NCBI GenBank assembly: GCA_009840445.1
Contig: VXNS01000011.1
Coordinates: 1 to 40,081 of the forward strand
DNA from: Synechococcus sp. SB0662_bin_14
GTDB lineage: Bacteria > Cyanobacteriota > Cyanobacteriia > PCC-6307 > Cyanobiaceae
Direction of reading: 5' to 3'
DNA: 40,081 nucleotides
The position numbers and the translations under genes are program-made. This document shows, piece by piece, positions 1 through 10,013 of this stretch. How positions within the stretch are numbered: the first letter of the stretch is position 1; every line of letters starts with the position of its first letter. The notes under the pieces were generated by a model, which was not told where the DNA came from, did no database searches, and worked only from the letters and a program-made list of their open reading frames with translations.

Positions 1-441
1 CAGCGGCTGGAGGCCCTCCATCACCCCTTCTGCGCCCCCCACCCGGAGGACGTGCATAACCTGCCCCAGGCCCGCGCCCAGGCCTACGACCTGGTGCTGA
101 ACGGCCTGGAGGTGGCCGGTGGCTCCCTGCGCATCCACAGCGCTGCCCTGCAGCAGCAGGTGTTGGAGGTGATGGGCTTTTCTGCAGAAGAGGCCCGGCG
201 GCAATTCGGCTTCCTCATGGATGCCATGGAGATGGGGGCGCCGCCCCATGGGGGCATTGCCTACGGTGTGGATCGCCTGGTGATGCTGCTGGCGGGGGAG
301 GAGTCCATCCGGGACACCATCGCCTTCCCCAAGACCCAGCAGGCCCGCTGCCCACTGACCGCCGCACCGGGACCGGTGGATGCCCGTCAACTCAAGGACC
401 TGCACGTGGCCTCCACCTGGGTGGAGCCTCACCAGAACTGA
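1..441 (+). CDS. aspS: Aspartyl-tRNA synthetase, C-terminal part (5' end outside window)
   Basis: The frame is open from the first base and gives the last 146 residues of a class II aminoacyl-tRNA synthetase, which charges tRNA-Asp (or tRNA-Asp/Asn) with aspartate in the cytoplasm. Visible AspS hallmarks are [12 protein letters not shown] followed by GGSLRIH, the class II motif 3 region [17 protein letters not shown] with its conserved arginine, and the C-terminal [17 protein letters not shown] block. Full-length AspS is close to 600 residues, so about three quarters of the gene lies upstream. It ends 50 bp before pyrG on the same strand. The GTG at 52 is an internal valine codon, not a start. 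Confidence 0.96.
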   Translation, partial: QRLEALHHPFCAPHPEDVHNLPQARAQAYDLVLNGLEVAGGSLRIHSAALQQQVLEVMGFSAEEARRQFGFLMDAMEMGAPPHGGIAYGVDRLVMLLAGEESIRDTIAFPKTQQARCPLTAAPGPVDARQLKDLHVASTWVEPHQN

Positions 442-470
442 CCGGTCCCCACAGTCACCTCGGGCTATAG

Positions 471-2755
<2,285 letters not shown>

Positions 2756-2796
2756 GGGAGAACGAACAATCAGCCTCTTGAACGGATTCAACAGGC

Positions 2797-3105
2797 CTAG
2801 CCGGCGGCCATTGTTTTGGAGAGACGCTCTTCTTCGGTGGATGCCGGGGTGGTGGCGCCTTGGGGGAGGGGGTCCAGGATCACGTGGTTCAAGAGCGTGG
2901 TGACAAAGGCAAACAGAAGAAAGGGGAGGGAGAGCACCAACACCAGCCCCACCGCCATCAGGCCAAACAGGGGACGGCTCGCCCCCATCAGGGCCATGGC
3001 GGCTGCCAGGCTCATGAGAATCACCATGATCCAGAGCAGAATCTGCCCATAGATATCGCCGAAGGTGAGGGTGCATCGCACCTGATAGGGGGAAAGACGC
3101 TCCAT
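2797..3105 (-). CDS. Small two-helix membrane protein, unknown function
   Basis: The predicted 102-residue protein starts with MERLSPYQVRCTLTFGDIYG and has two hydrophobic helices, about residues 21-41 and 46-68, followed by a polar tail rich in Thr, Ser and Glu. I chose the ATG at 3105 because the further 62 in-frame codons upstream look like non-coding sequence and overlap the leader of the divergent HTH gene. It converges with queE across about 40 bp and diverges from the HTH gene across 184 bp. I recognise no named family; it resembles the small conserved membrane proteins common in picocyanobacteria. Confidence 0.65.
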   Translation of the reverse strand: MERLSPYQVRCTLTFGDIYGQILLWIMVILMSLAAAMALMGASRPLFGLMAVGLVLVLSLPFLLFAFVTTLLNHVILDPLPQGATTPASTEEERLSKTMAAG

Positions 3106-3192
3106 GGACCGTGTGGCTGCCTCTACCTCATAGTTATGGCGGCGACGGCAGGGGCGGAACGGCACTGTTGTGGAACTGTTCACAAAGGTGTT

Positions 3193-3234
3193 AAGACCTG
3201 CCAGGCCCTCCCTTGGATCTGGCTGGCAGGTCTT
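3193..3234. repeat. Perfect 12-bp inverted repeat in a divergent promoter region
   Basis: AAGACCTGCCAG at 3193-3204 is matched exactly by its reverse complement CTGGCAGGTCTT at 3223-3234, with an 18-nt loop. It sits between the start of the small membrane gene (3105, minus) and the triple-HTH gene (3290, plus). It could be an operator for a dimeric regulator, perhaps the neighbouring HTH protein, or a stem-loop in the HTH leader. No T-run follows on either strand, so a plain intrinsic terminator is unlikely. Confidence 0.6.
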
Positions 3235-3289
3235 GCTCTGGATACCCTGGACTGCTTGTTCTACACTGGAGTGCTGCCTGACATCGTCC

Positions 3290-4402
3290 ATGCGTGCCAG
3301 TCAATTCACGGAGAGCCAGAAGGCCCAGATTGTGGAGCAGTATCGCGCTGGGGCCAGCAGCGTGGTGGTGGGCAAGCGTTTTGGCTGTAGCGACAGGACG
3401 GTGATGCGCTTCGTTCGCGCCCGCCTGGGTGCTGCCGAGTTCGAGGCCCTCAAGCAGCAGAACCGCAAGCGACCGGTGCCGGCCCACACCACACCGTCAA
3501 CACCGGCCCACCACTCGGCCGCTCAAAACAAGCCCGCCAGTGGCGGCGCTGGCCAATTCACGGAGAGCCAGAAGGCCCAGATTGTGGAGCAGTATCGTGC
3601 TGGGGCCAGCAGCGTGGTGGTGGGCAAGCGTTTTGGCTGTAGCGACAGGACGGTGATGCGCTTCGTTCGCGCCCGCCTGGGTGCTGCCGAGTTCGAGGCC
3701 CTCAAGCAGCAGAACCGCAAGCGACCGGTGCCGGCCCACAGCGCAGCGGCAGCACCGGACCCGGACGCCACGTCGCGGCACCACCCCTCAGCCGCTCAAA
3801 ACAAGCCCGCTGGTGATGGCGCTGGCCAATTCACGGAGAGCCAGAAGGCCCAGATTGTGGAGCAGTATCGCGCTGGGGCCAGCAGCGTGGTGGTGGGCAA
3901 GCGTTTTGGCTGTAGCGACAGGACGGTGATGCGCCTTGTTCGCGCCCGTCTGGACTCTGCAGAGTTGGCAGTGCTCAAGGAGCACAACCGCAAACGATCA
4001 AACCGGACCCGTGCCACGCCGGCAGTGCGTCACTCCAACGCCGCGGACGCTGGTCAGCGCCGAGAGGCGACTCAGGCCGCCAACCTTGACCTGAATCGGT
4101 TGCCGTCTCCCCTCTATCTCCTGGTGGATCGCAGCGTGGAGCTACAACCCCAGACCCTGGGCAGTCTCCACCACCTGGGTCCCCTGCACACTGACGAGCA
4201 ACAGCGGCAGGGGCTGGTCCTGTTCAGCAATGTTCGTCAGGCGCGGCGTCAGTGCCGCAGGAACCAGCGGATTGTGAAGGTGGCCGACCCCAACCTGCTG
4301 GGCAAGACGGCGCCCCACCTCCTGGCCCAGGGGATCAGTCGTCTGGTGATTGAAGACGCCCTCTATGCCCTGCCCGGCAGCAGCACCCCGGCTCGACCCT
4401 GA
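3290..4402 (+). CDS. Triple helix-turn-helix repeat protein with conserved-looking C-terminal domain
   Basis: The 370-residue protein contains three copies of a 62-residue unit beginning QFTESQKAQIVEQYRAG at residues 5, 89 and 180. Each holds a resolvase/transposase-like HTH (VVGKRFGCSDRTVMR). The units are joined by Pro/Ala/His-rich linkers sharing SAAQNKPA. Units 1 and 2 differ by one base in 186; unit 3 matches unit 1 for its first 108 bases and then diverges. Residues about 262-370 form a separate domain (DLNRLPSPLYLLVDRSVEL to RLVIEDALYALPG) that I cannot name. The ATG at 3290 is preferred because the 40 in-frame codons upstream cover the inverted repeat and look non-coding. DNA binding is inferred from the HTH; the target is unknown. 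No recombinase catalytic domain is present. Confidence 0.8.
   Translation: MRASQFTESQKAQIVEQYRAGASSVVVGKRFGCSDRTVMRFVRARLGAAEFEALKQQNRKRPVPAHTTPSTPAHHSAAQNKPASGGAGQFTESQKAQIVEQYRAGASSVVVGKRFGCSDRTVMRFVRARLGAAEFEALKQQNRKRPVPAHSAAAAPDPDATSRHHPSAAQNKPAGDGAGQFTESQKAQIVEQYRAGASSVVVGKRFGCSDRTVMRLVRARLDSAELAVLKEHNRKRSNRTRATPAVRHSNAADAGQRREATQAANLDLNRLPSPLYLLVDRSVELQPQTLGSLHHLGPLHTDEQQRQGLVLFSNVRQARRQCRRNQRIVKVADPNLLGKTAPHLLAQGISRLVIEDALYALPGSSTPARP
3302..4000 (+). repeat. Three in-frame direct repeats encoding HTH units
   Basis: The copies begin at 3302, 3554 and 3827, spaced 252 and 273 bp (84 and 91 codons), so every copy stays in frame. Copies 1 (3302-3487) and 2 (3554-3739) have a single mismatch, CGC versus CGT in the same Arg codon. 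Copy 3 is identical to copy 1 for 108 bases, then departs. The linkers are related but less similar, which places the strongest homogenisation on the HTH coding part. Confidence 0.95.
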
Positions 4403-4406
4403 ATCC

Positions 4407-4664
4407 TCACTCCCCCTCCTCCTCGGCTGAAGACGGACGCGGCCACACCAGGGCGCTGGCGCTGCTGCCAGCCACCAAACCGGCAATCAACCCCAGCCCG
4501 ATGATCACGCCGCTGGGCAAAGGGACCGTGTTGTGCCCAAAACCCAAATCAAGACTCAGGCGCTCCGACGAGCGTTCCAGGTTCTGGGCCCCGAGGCTGA
4601 GGCTGAGGAGCATCAGCAGGCCCACACCCCAGCCGCTGCCCAGCAGGAGAAGACGATGGATCAT
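4407..4664 (-). CDS. LapA-like small membrane protein
   Basis: The predicted 85-residue protein has two hydrophobic helices (about residues 4-25 and 51-74) separated by a polar loop starting GAQNLERSSERLSLDLGFG, with an acidic C-terminus AEEEGE. The pattern helix, AQN, beta-like loop, VPLPSG, Gly-rich helix resembles the LapA/DUF1049 domain of bacterial envelope proteins; this is a family-level guess. It begins 8 bp after the rsmI stop on the same strand, so the two are probably cotranscribed. It converges with the HTH gene, with only 4 bp between the stops. Confidence 0.65.
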   Translation of the reverse strand: MIHRLLLLGSGWGVGLLMLLSLSLGAQNLERSSERLSLDLGFGHNTVPLPSGVIIGLGLIAGLVAGSSASALVWPRPSSAEEEGE

Positions 4665-4672
4665 GGCAACCA

Positions 4673-5584
4673 CTATGGCCCAGCCCCCCGCTCCTCGCCA
4701 TGGCGCTTTTGCAACAACAGGTCGTAGAGCCGCTGTCGGCTGTGGCCGCTCCGCCGGGCCAGGACGCGGGCAGCCTGGCTGGGGCTGAGGCCCTCCTGTC
4801 GCACCAGGTGCTGCAACTGGGCCGCCAGGGCATCCCCGTCCCAGGGCAAAGTTGCCGGTTCCGGGCAGCCACCCACCACAACGCAACATTCACCCCGTGG
4901 AGGCTGGCCACGAAAGTGCTCCAGGGCCATGGCCGTGGTGGAGCCAATGAACTCCTCATGGCGTTTGGTCAGCTCCCGCGCCACCTGGAGGGGGCGATCC
5001 CCCCAAAGCTCCAGCAGATCCTCCAGCAGGGCCAGCAGCCGATGGGGGGCCTCGTAGAACACCACGGTGCGGGGCTCCGCCGCCATGTGCCGGAGTCGCT
5101 GACGGCGGGCGCCGGGCCTGGCCGGCAAGAAGCCTTCAAATACGAACCGCCCACAGGGCAGGCCACTGCCCACCAGGGCCGTGACAAAGGCGGTGGGGCC
5201 AGGAATGCAAATCACCCCATGACCAGCCTGGCGTGCTGCCGCCACCAACTCTTCGCCAGGGTCGCTGATGCCGGGCATTCCCGCATCACTGATCAGCGCC
5301 AAGCTCTGACCCGCCGCCAACAACGCCAGTAACTGGGGCTGGCGCTGTTGACGGTTGTGGCGATGAAAGCTCACCAGGCGACCGTGACCGGAGAGACCCT
5401 GCAGCAACTGGCCACTGTGGCGCGTGTCCTCACAGGCAATCAAGTCGATCTGCTCCAATACCCTGCGGGCCCTGGGGCTCAGGTCCCCCCGGTTCCCGAT
5501 GGGGGTGCCCACCACGTAGAGCACCCCGCCATGGGGTTCTTCCCTGGGTTGTTCCACAATGGCGCCTGCCTGTGTTGCCATCAT
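4673..5584 (-). CDS. rsmI: 16S rRNA (cytidine-1402 2'-O)-methyltransferase
   Basis: SAM-dependent tetrapyrrole-methylase-fold enzyme that 2'-O-methylates C1402 in the decoding centre of 16S rRNA. The 303-residue product shows the RsmI signatures LYVVGTPIGN, ACEDTRHSGQLL, ALISDAGMPGISDPG and IPGPTAFVTALVGSGLP, followed by FVFEGFLP and a C-terminal helical part ending in a Ser-Gln-Ala helix-turn region. The start is taken at the first of two consecutive ATG codons (5584 or 5581). Its start codon overlaps that of the divergent phosphatase gene on the other strand, so the true starts of one or both may lie slightly inside. Confidence 0.93.
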   Translation of the reverse strand: MMATQAGAIVEQPREEPHGGVLYVVGTPIGNRGDLSPRARRVLEQIDLIACEDTRHSGQLLQGLSGHGRLVSFHRHNRQQRQPQLLALLAAGQSLALISDAGMPGISDPGEELVAAARQAGHGVICIPGPTAFVTALVGSGLPCGRFVFEGFLPARPGARRQRLRHMAAEPRTVVFYEAPHRLLALLEDLLELWGDRPLQVARELTKRHEEFIGSTTAMALEHFRGQPPRGECCVVVGGCPEPATLPWDGDALAAQLQHLVRQEGLSPSQAARVLARRSGHSRQRLYDLLLQKRHGEERGAGP

Positions 5585-6491
5585 GGCCAGTCCTGTTGCC
5601 TTGCCCCACGGTGTGAAAGAAGACCACCTCATGGCCGTGCTGCGTCGCAGTGCCTGGGAAGCCGCGGACCTGCTGCGGGCCTATGCCCGTGGCCAGCAGC
5701 CCCCCTACGGCTATCCAGCCCGGTTGGCCGTGGAGGAAGGTCGGGACGGCCCGGTGAGCGCCGCGGATCGGGCCGTCCACCACCACCTGCTCCAAGCCTT
5801 GAGCCAGGCTTGGCCCCGTGCCCCTTGGGGTCTGCTGAGTGAAGAAACCACCCACCACGATGACCGGGACCATCCCCTGGATCGGCAGTGGGTCTGGTTG
5901 TTGGATCCCCTGGACGGCACCAGGGATTTTCTGGAGGGGACCGGCCACTACGCCGTCCACTTGGCCCTGCTGCACCAGGGCCGCCCCCGGCTGGGGCTGG
6001 TGCTGGTGCCGGAGCGGGAAGAACTCTGGTTTGGTGAAGGGGGCCGTTGCTGGCGGGAGGATCGTCAAGGGGTACGCCGCCCTGCCCAACTGAGTGGGCG
6101 CCGCCGCTGTGAAGACTTGATCCTGGTGGCCAGCCGCAACCATCGCGATGAGCGCCTGGAGGCCCTGATCCCGCGCCTGGGTCTGGCCGGCAGTCGCGCC
6201 GTGGGTAGTGTGGGCTGCAAGGTGGCCGCCATCCTGCGGGGAGAGGCGGACGTGTATATCTCCCTCTCGGGCCGCTCCGCACCCAAACACTGGGACATGG
6301 CGGCGCCGGAAGCAGTGCTCCAGGCCGCTGGGGGCTGTTTCCGCCACGGGGACGGTCGGCCTCTCACCTACAGCAGCAGCGACCTGCGCCAGACGGGCTG
6401 CCTGATCGCCAGCCACGGCCCCTGCCAGGAGCAACTGGAAGCCCGCGCCCGGACGGCGCTGGCCGCCATTGATTCGGGGTTTGTGCTTTAG
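5583..6491 (+). CDS. cysQ: CysQ/IMPase-family phosphatase
   Basis: Member of the Mg-dependent, Li-sensitive phosphatase superfamily (inositol monophosphatase, 3'(2'),5'-bisphosphate nucleotidase). The 302-residue protein has the metal-binding LLSEE near residue 84, LLDPLDGTRDF about 30 residues later, and the second metal site motif KHWDMAAPEA near residue 237. In cyanobacteria such proteins are usually assigned to PAP hydrolysis in sulfur assimilation, but substrate cannot be read from sequence. The start is uncertain: ATG 5583 collides with the rsmI start, while GTG 5607 and ATG 5631 are in frame and the conserved region begins after 5631. Confidence 0.85.
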   Translation: MASPVALPHGVKEDHLMAVLRRSAWEAADLLRAYARGQQPPYGYPARLAVEEGRDGPVSAADRAVHHHLLQALSQAWPRAPWGLLSEETTHHDDRDHPLDRQWVWLLDPLDGTRDFLEGTGHYAVHLALLHQGRPRLGLVLVPEREELWFGEGGRCWREDRQGVRRPAQLSGRRRCEDLILVASRNHRDERLEALIPRLGLAGSRAVGSVGCKVAAILRGEADVYISLSGRSAPKHWDMAAPEAVLQAAGGCFRHGDGRPLTYSSSDLRQTGCLIASHGPCQEQLEARARTALAAIDSGFVL

Positions 6492-6525
6492 GAGCTAATC
6501 TTGATGGAACTGTCGGGGTTCTTCC

Positions 6526-8235
6526 GTGAACTTCAACACAGCCAACAGCACCCTGCGTCAACTGCTGGCCAACGGCCTGCGCTATCGCGTGCCCATGTTC
6601 CAGCGGGACTATGCCTGGGGACCTGATGAATGGGATGATCTCTGGCAGGATATGACTGCCCTCGTGGATAAAGAAGATGCTGAACCGGCGCATTACATGG
6701 GCTATCTGGTGTTGCAGTCACCCAACAACAGGGAGTTTGACGTTATTGACGGTCAGCAACGGATGACCACCATGAGTGTCCTGATTCTGGCGGCGGTGGC
6801 CCATCTCATGGACTTGTCTATGGCGGAAGGTGCGGACAGCAAGAATCGCCAGCGTGCTGACCAGTTGCGTAACAGTTACATTGGCTACCTGGATCCGGTA
6901 ACCTTGGTTTCCCAATCCAAACTGACCTTGAACAGAAACAATGATCGCTTTTATCAACACTATTTAGTTCCTCTTGAACAGCCCTTACGTAAGCAAAGAC
7001 TGAATGTATCGGAAAATCTTCTCCGCCAGGCATTTTTCTGGTTCAAGGATCACATGAAGAAACAATCGGGCGGTAGCGGGGTTGCGGTAGCGCGCTTTAT
7101 TGATGCCTTGGTCGATAAATTGTTTTTTACAGTAATTACTGTAACCGATGAATTGAACGCTTTCAAAGTCTTTGAGACGCTGAATGCCCGCGGCGTGCGC
7201 CTGTCTGCGACGGACTTGTTGAAAAATTATCTGTTTTCTGTTGTGTCTCGTGACAAGCCCCATGAACAGGATATCAAGGATCTGGAAGATCGTTGGGACG
7301 GTATCGTTGATTTACTGGGCAGCGAGAGATTTCCCGAATTTCTGAGGACGTTCTGGAACAGCCGCAATAAACTGGTGCGTAAGGCAGAGTTGTTCAAGGT
7401 GATTCGCAACGGCATCCGGGACAAAGCGGGGGCCTTTGCGTTGATCCGTCAACTGGACAGAAGCGCACAGGTGTATGTGGCTTTACGCAAACCGGAGCAA
7501 GGCAGTGACTGGACGGCTGAGGAGTGCAAAAGCCTGGGGCAGCTAAGGATGTTTTCGGTGCGCCAGCCCTTGCAATTGCTATTGGCCGTATTCGAACGAC
7601 TTAGGGACAAAGACCGCAGCGGTTTTGAAAAGTTCTTGCGTGCCATAGCAGTTTTATCATTTCGATACAACGTGATCTGTGGACGACAAAGTAAAGAGCA
7701 AGAAGGCATTTACAATCAAATTGCTCAAGATGTTTCATCATCCAAGATAGAGACCATCAATGAGGTGCTGTCAAAGCTGCGTCCAATCTACCCGGATGAC
7801 CGGGAATTCGAGGGGGCATTTGCAGAGAAGACTTTACAGACAACTAGTCCTCGTAACAAGAAAGTGGTACGCTTTATTCTGTTCGCATTAGAAAAGCATG
7901 TCTCAGGTAACGCTTTTGAAATCGAAGATTCACAACATACGATTGAACATGTTTTGCCAGAAAATCCTAGCGATGACTGGTATCAGTTTGACGGACAACA
8001 GCAAGAGGCATTCACTTATCGCTTAGGCAATATGACAATTCTAAGGGCATGTGAGAATCGTGAGCTTGGTAACCTAGGCTATGATAAAAAGCGATTGACT
8101 TATCAGAAAAGTGGTTTTGACGTCACCAAAAATCTGGCAGACCGGTATGACCAATGGACGGTTGAGAAGATCTGTGCCAACCAGAGATGGATGGCCAAAC
8201 AGGCAACGTCAGTCTGGAGAGTGAATTTTCCCTGA
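6526..8235 (+). CDS. GmrSD-like DUF262/DUF1524 protein (probable type IV restriction or defence)
   Basis: A 569-residue protein combining the two halves of GmrSD-type modification-dependent restriction enzymes in one chain. The N-terminal DUF262 part has YRVPMFQRDYAW (residues 20-31) and the diagnostic DGQQR at 75-79, part of a ParB/sulfiredoxin-like NTPase fold. The C-terminal DUF1524 part has the HNH-like IEHVLPE (His475, Pro478) and RLGNMTIL. Family members cut DNA carrying modified, often glucosylated, bases of phages. The start is the GTG at 6526, since TGA at 6502 closes the frame upstream. From about 6900 the gene is clearly AT-richer than its neighbours, suggesting transfer. No partner gene is adjacent. 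Confidence 0.85.
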   Translation: MNFNTANSTLRQLLANGLRYRVPMFQRDYAWGPDEWDDLWQDMTALVDKEDAEPAHYMGYLVLQSPNNREFDVIDGQQRMTTMSVLILAAVAHLMDLSMAEGADSKNRQRADQLRNSYIGYLDPVTLVSQSKLTLNRNNDRFYQHYLVPLEQPLRKQRLNVSENLLRQAFFWFKDHMKKQSGGSGVAVARFIDALVDKLFFTVITVTDELNAFKVFETLNARGVRLSATDLLKNYLFSVVSRDKPHEQDIKDLEDRWDGIVDLLGSERFPEFLRTFWNSRNKLVRKAELFKVIRNGIRDKAGAFALIRQLDRSAQVYVALRKPEQGSDWTAEECKSLGQLRMFSVRQPLQLLLAVFERLRDKDRSGFEKFLRAIAVLSFRYNVICGRQSKEQEGIYNQIAQDVSSSKIETINEVLSKLRPIYPDDREFEGAFAEKTLQTTSPRNKKVVRFILFALEKHVSGNAFEIEDSQHTIEHVLPENPSDDWYQFDGQQQEAFTYRLGNMTILRACENRELGNLGYDKKRLTYQKSGFDVTKNLADRYDQWTVEKICANQRWMAKQATSVWRVNFP

Positions 8236-8278
8236 TCAGCCCATACCGTTCCCAATGTCCAGCTCGAATTCTGTCAGG

Positions 8279-9073
8279 TCACCCGAATCGACCAGTAACG
8301 TATTCTTTGGTGTCCTTGACCTTGGGATTATTAAAGATCTCCTTGGTCTCGTTATATTCCGCCAAGTAGCCCACCTTGCCGTCACTCCCCTCCACTTCAA
8401 CGGCGTTGTAAAAGGCGGTCATGTCGGAAACCCGCACAGCCTGTTGCATATTGTGGGTCACAATCACAATGGTGAAGTTCTTCTTAAGCTCGTGGAGCGT
8501 GTCTTCCACCTTGAGGGTGGAGATGGGATCCAGGGCGGAGCAGGGTTCATCCATCAAAATTACCTCCGGCTCCACGGCAATGGCCCGAGCAATGCAGAGA
8601 CGTTGCTGTTGCCCTCCCGAAAGGGAAAGACCGCTTTCCTGGAGCTTATCCTTGCACTCGTCCCACACGGCGGCCCGGCGCAGGGAGGTTTCCACCAGCT
8701 CGTCCATATCCCCCTTGAAACCGTTGATGCGTGCCCCGAAGGCAATGTTCTCGTAAATGGTTTTTGGAAAAGGATTGGGCTTCTGAAACACCATGCCGAT
8801 GCGCCGCCGCACCTCCACCGGATCCACGCGAGGACCGTATAGATCTTGATCATGAAATAGCACTTTGCCCTTCATGCTGAAGGACTCGATCAGGTCGTTC
8901 ATGCGATTAAAACACCGCAGCACCGTAGACTTCCCACAGCCGGACGGCCCAATGAAGGCGGTCACCTTGTGCTTGGGAATGTCCAGGAAGACGTTCCTGA
9001 CGGCCGCGAACGTCCCGTAGCTGATGGTGACGTTGTCACAACTGATGATGGGATCGGCAATGGAAGACGTCAT
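8279..9073 (-). CDS. pstB: Phosphate ABC transporter ATP-binding protein
   Basis: ATPase of the high-affinity Pst phosphate importer on the cytoplasmic face of the membrane. The 264-residue protein has Walker [10 protein letters not shown] at residues 42-50, the Q-loop [10 protein letters not shown] typical of PstB, the ABC signature LSGGQQQR, Walker B VILMDEP and the switch histidine in VTHNMQQA. It is the last gene of pstS-pstC-pstA-pstB, 24 bp after pstA. It converges with the DUF262/DUF1524 gene across 43 bp; no clear terminator hairpin is visible there. No phoU follows. Confidence 0.97.
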   Translation of the reverse strand: MTSSIADPIISCDNVTISYGTFAAVRNVFLDIPKHKVTAFIGPSGCGKSTVLRCFNRMNDLIESFSMKGKVLFHDQDLYGPRVDPVEVRRRIGMVFQKPNPFPKTIYENIAFGARINGFKGDMDELVETSLRRAAVWDECKDKLQESGLSLSGGQQQRLCIARAIAVEPEVILMDEPCSALDPISTLKVEDTLHELKKNFTIVIVTHNMQQAVRVSDMTAFYNAVEVEGSDGKVGYLAEYNETKEIFNNPKVKDTKEYVTGRFG

Positions 9074-9097
9074 GGTGCGGGGTAGGGCAAGAGGAGA

Positions 9098-10009
9098 TCA
9101 GGAAGCGGAGAAGCGCGCCAACCAGCGGGCCAACAGATTGGCCGCCAGAATCATCACCACAAGAATGAACGCCGCCGCCCATGCCAATTGCACCTGGGGC
9201 GCAAAGGGCATGATGCCGAAGTTGTAAATCTGGACGGACATGGTGGCCGTGGGGGCCAGAAGTCCCAGCCCTGAAGACCAGTCGGGCCAGAAGGGGGAAA
9301 ACAGCGCCGTAAAGATCAGCGGGGCGGTTTCTCCAGCGGCCCGGGCAATGCCCAGCACCACCCCCGTGGCAATGGGGGAGACAGCTGCCGGCAGCACCAC
9401 CCGGGTAATGGTGACAAACCGGGAGGCGCCAACGCCCAAGGCCCCCATGCGCAACTCTTGGGACACCAGCTTGAGTCCCTCGTCGGTGGTCTTGACAATG
9501 GTAGGCAACATCAACACGGCCAGCGCCAGCGACCCCGCCATGGCCGAGAAGGACTCGCCCCAGAGAATGCGGGTGTCCACCACCAGGGCATAAATAAACA
9601 AACCACAGATGATGGAGGGGACACCAGCCAACACGTTGACGCCAAAGCGAATGAACTGGGCAAACCAACCCGTCTTGTCCACCTCTGCCAGATAGATCCC
9701 ACCCCCCACGCCAACGGGAATAGCCACCAGTGCAGCCATGCCGGTCACCATGGCGGTGCCGATGACGGCGTTGCCCATGCCCATGGGTTCAGAGAGTCCC
9801 GGCGCCGGCGGCAACTCCGTGAAGATGGCCGGCGTGATGGCTCCGCCCCCCTTGTAGAGCACATACAGGATGACCACCACCAGGGGCAGCACCGCCATGA
9901 GGGAAAACAGGGCCGCCAGCAGATTCATGGCCCGGTTCCAGACGTTGCGCGGGGCGTAGGGGTTGTAGTTCAACCCCGAGGCCGCTGGAGGATGTTGAGT
10001 GGTGGTCAT
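9098..10009 (-). CDS. pstA: Phosphate ABC transporter permease PstA
   Basis: One of the two membrane subunits forming the Pst phosphate channel. The 303-residue product has about six hydrophobic helices and the permease (EAA-like) loop EELRMGALGVGASRF-type region, here SQELRMGALGVGASRFVTIT, followed by LGIARAAGETAPLIFTALF, both typical of PstA. The N-terminus up to about residue 25 is cytoplasmic and polar. It follows pstC after 4 bp and precedes pstB by 24 bp, consistent with one transcript and equal amounts of the two permeases. Confidence 0.96.
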   Translation of the reverse strand: MTTTQHPPAASGLNYNPYAPRNVWNRAMNLLAALFSLMAVLPLVVVILYVLYKGGGAITPAIFTELPPAPGLSEPMGMGNAVIGTAMVTGMAALVAIPVGVGGGIYLAEVDKTGWFAQFIRFGVNVLAGVPSIICGLFIYALVVDTRILWGESFSAMAGSLALAVLMLPTIVKTTDEGLKLVSQELRMGALGVGASRFVTITRVVLPAAVSPIATGVVLGIARAAGETAPLIFTALFSPFWPDWSSGLGLLAPTATMSVQIYNFGIMPFAPQVQLAWAAAFILVVMILAANLLARWLARFSAS

Positions 10010-10013
10010 GGCG

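Noticed and set aside
3170-3289. 40-codon N-terminal extension of the triple-HTH protein
   Set aside because: It covers the perfect inverted repeat and has random composition rich in Trp, Cys and Leu; ATG 3290 directly precedes the first HTH unit.
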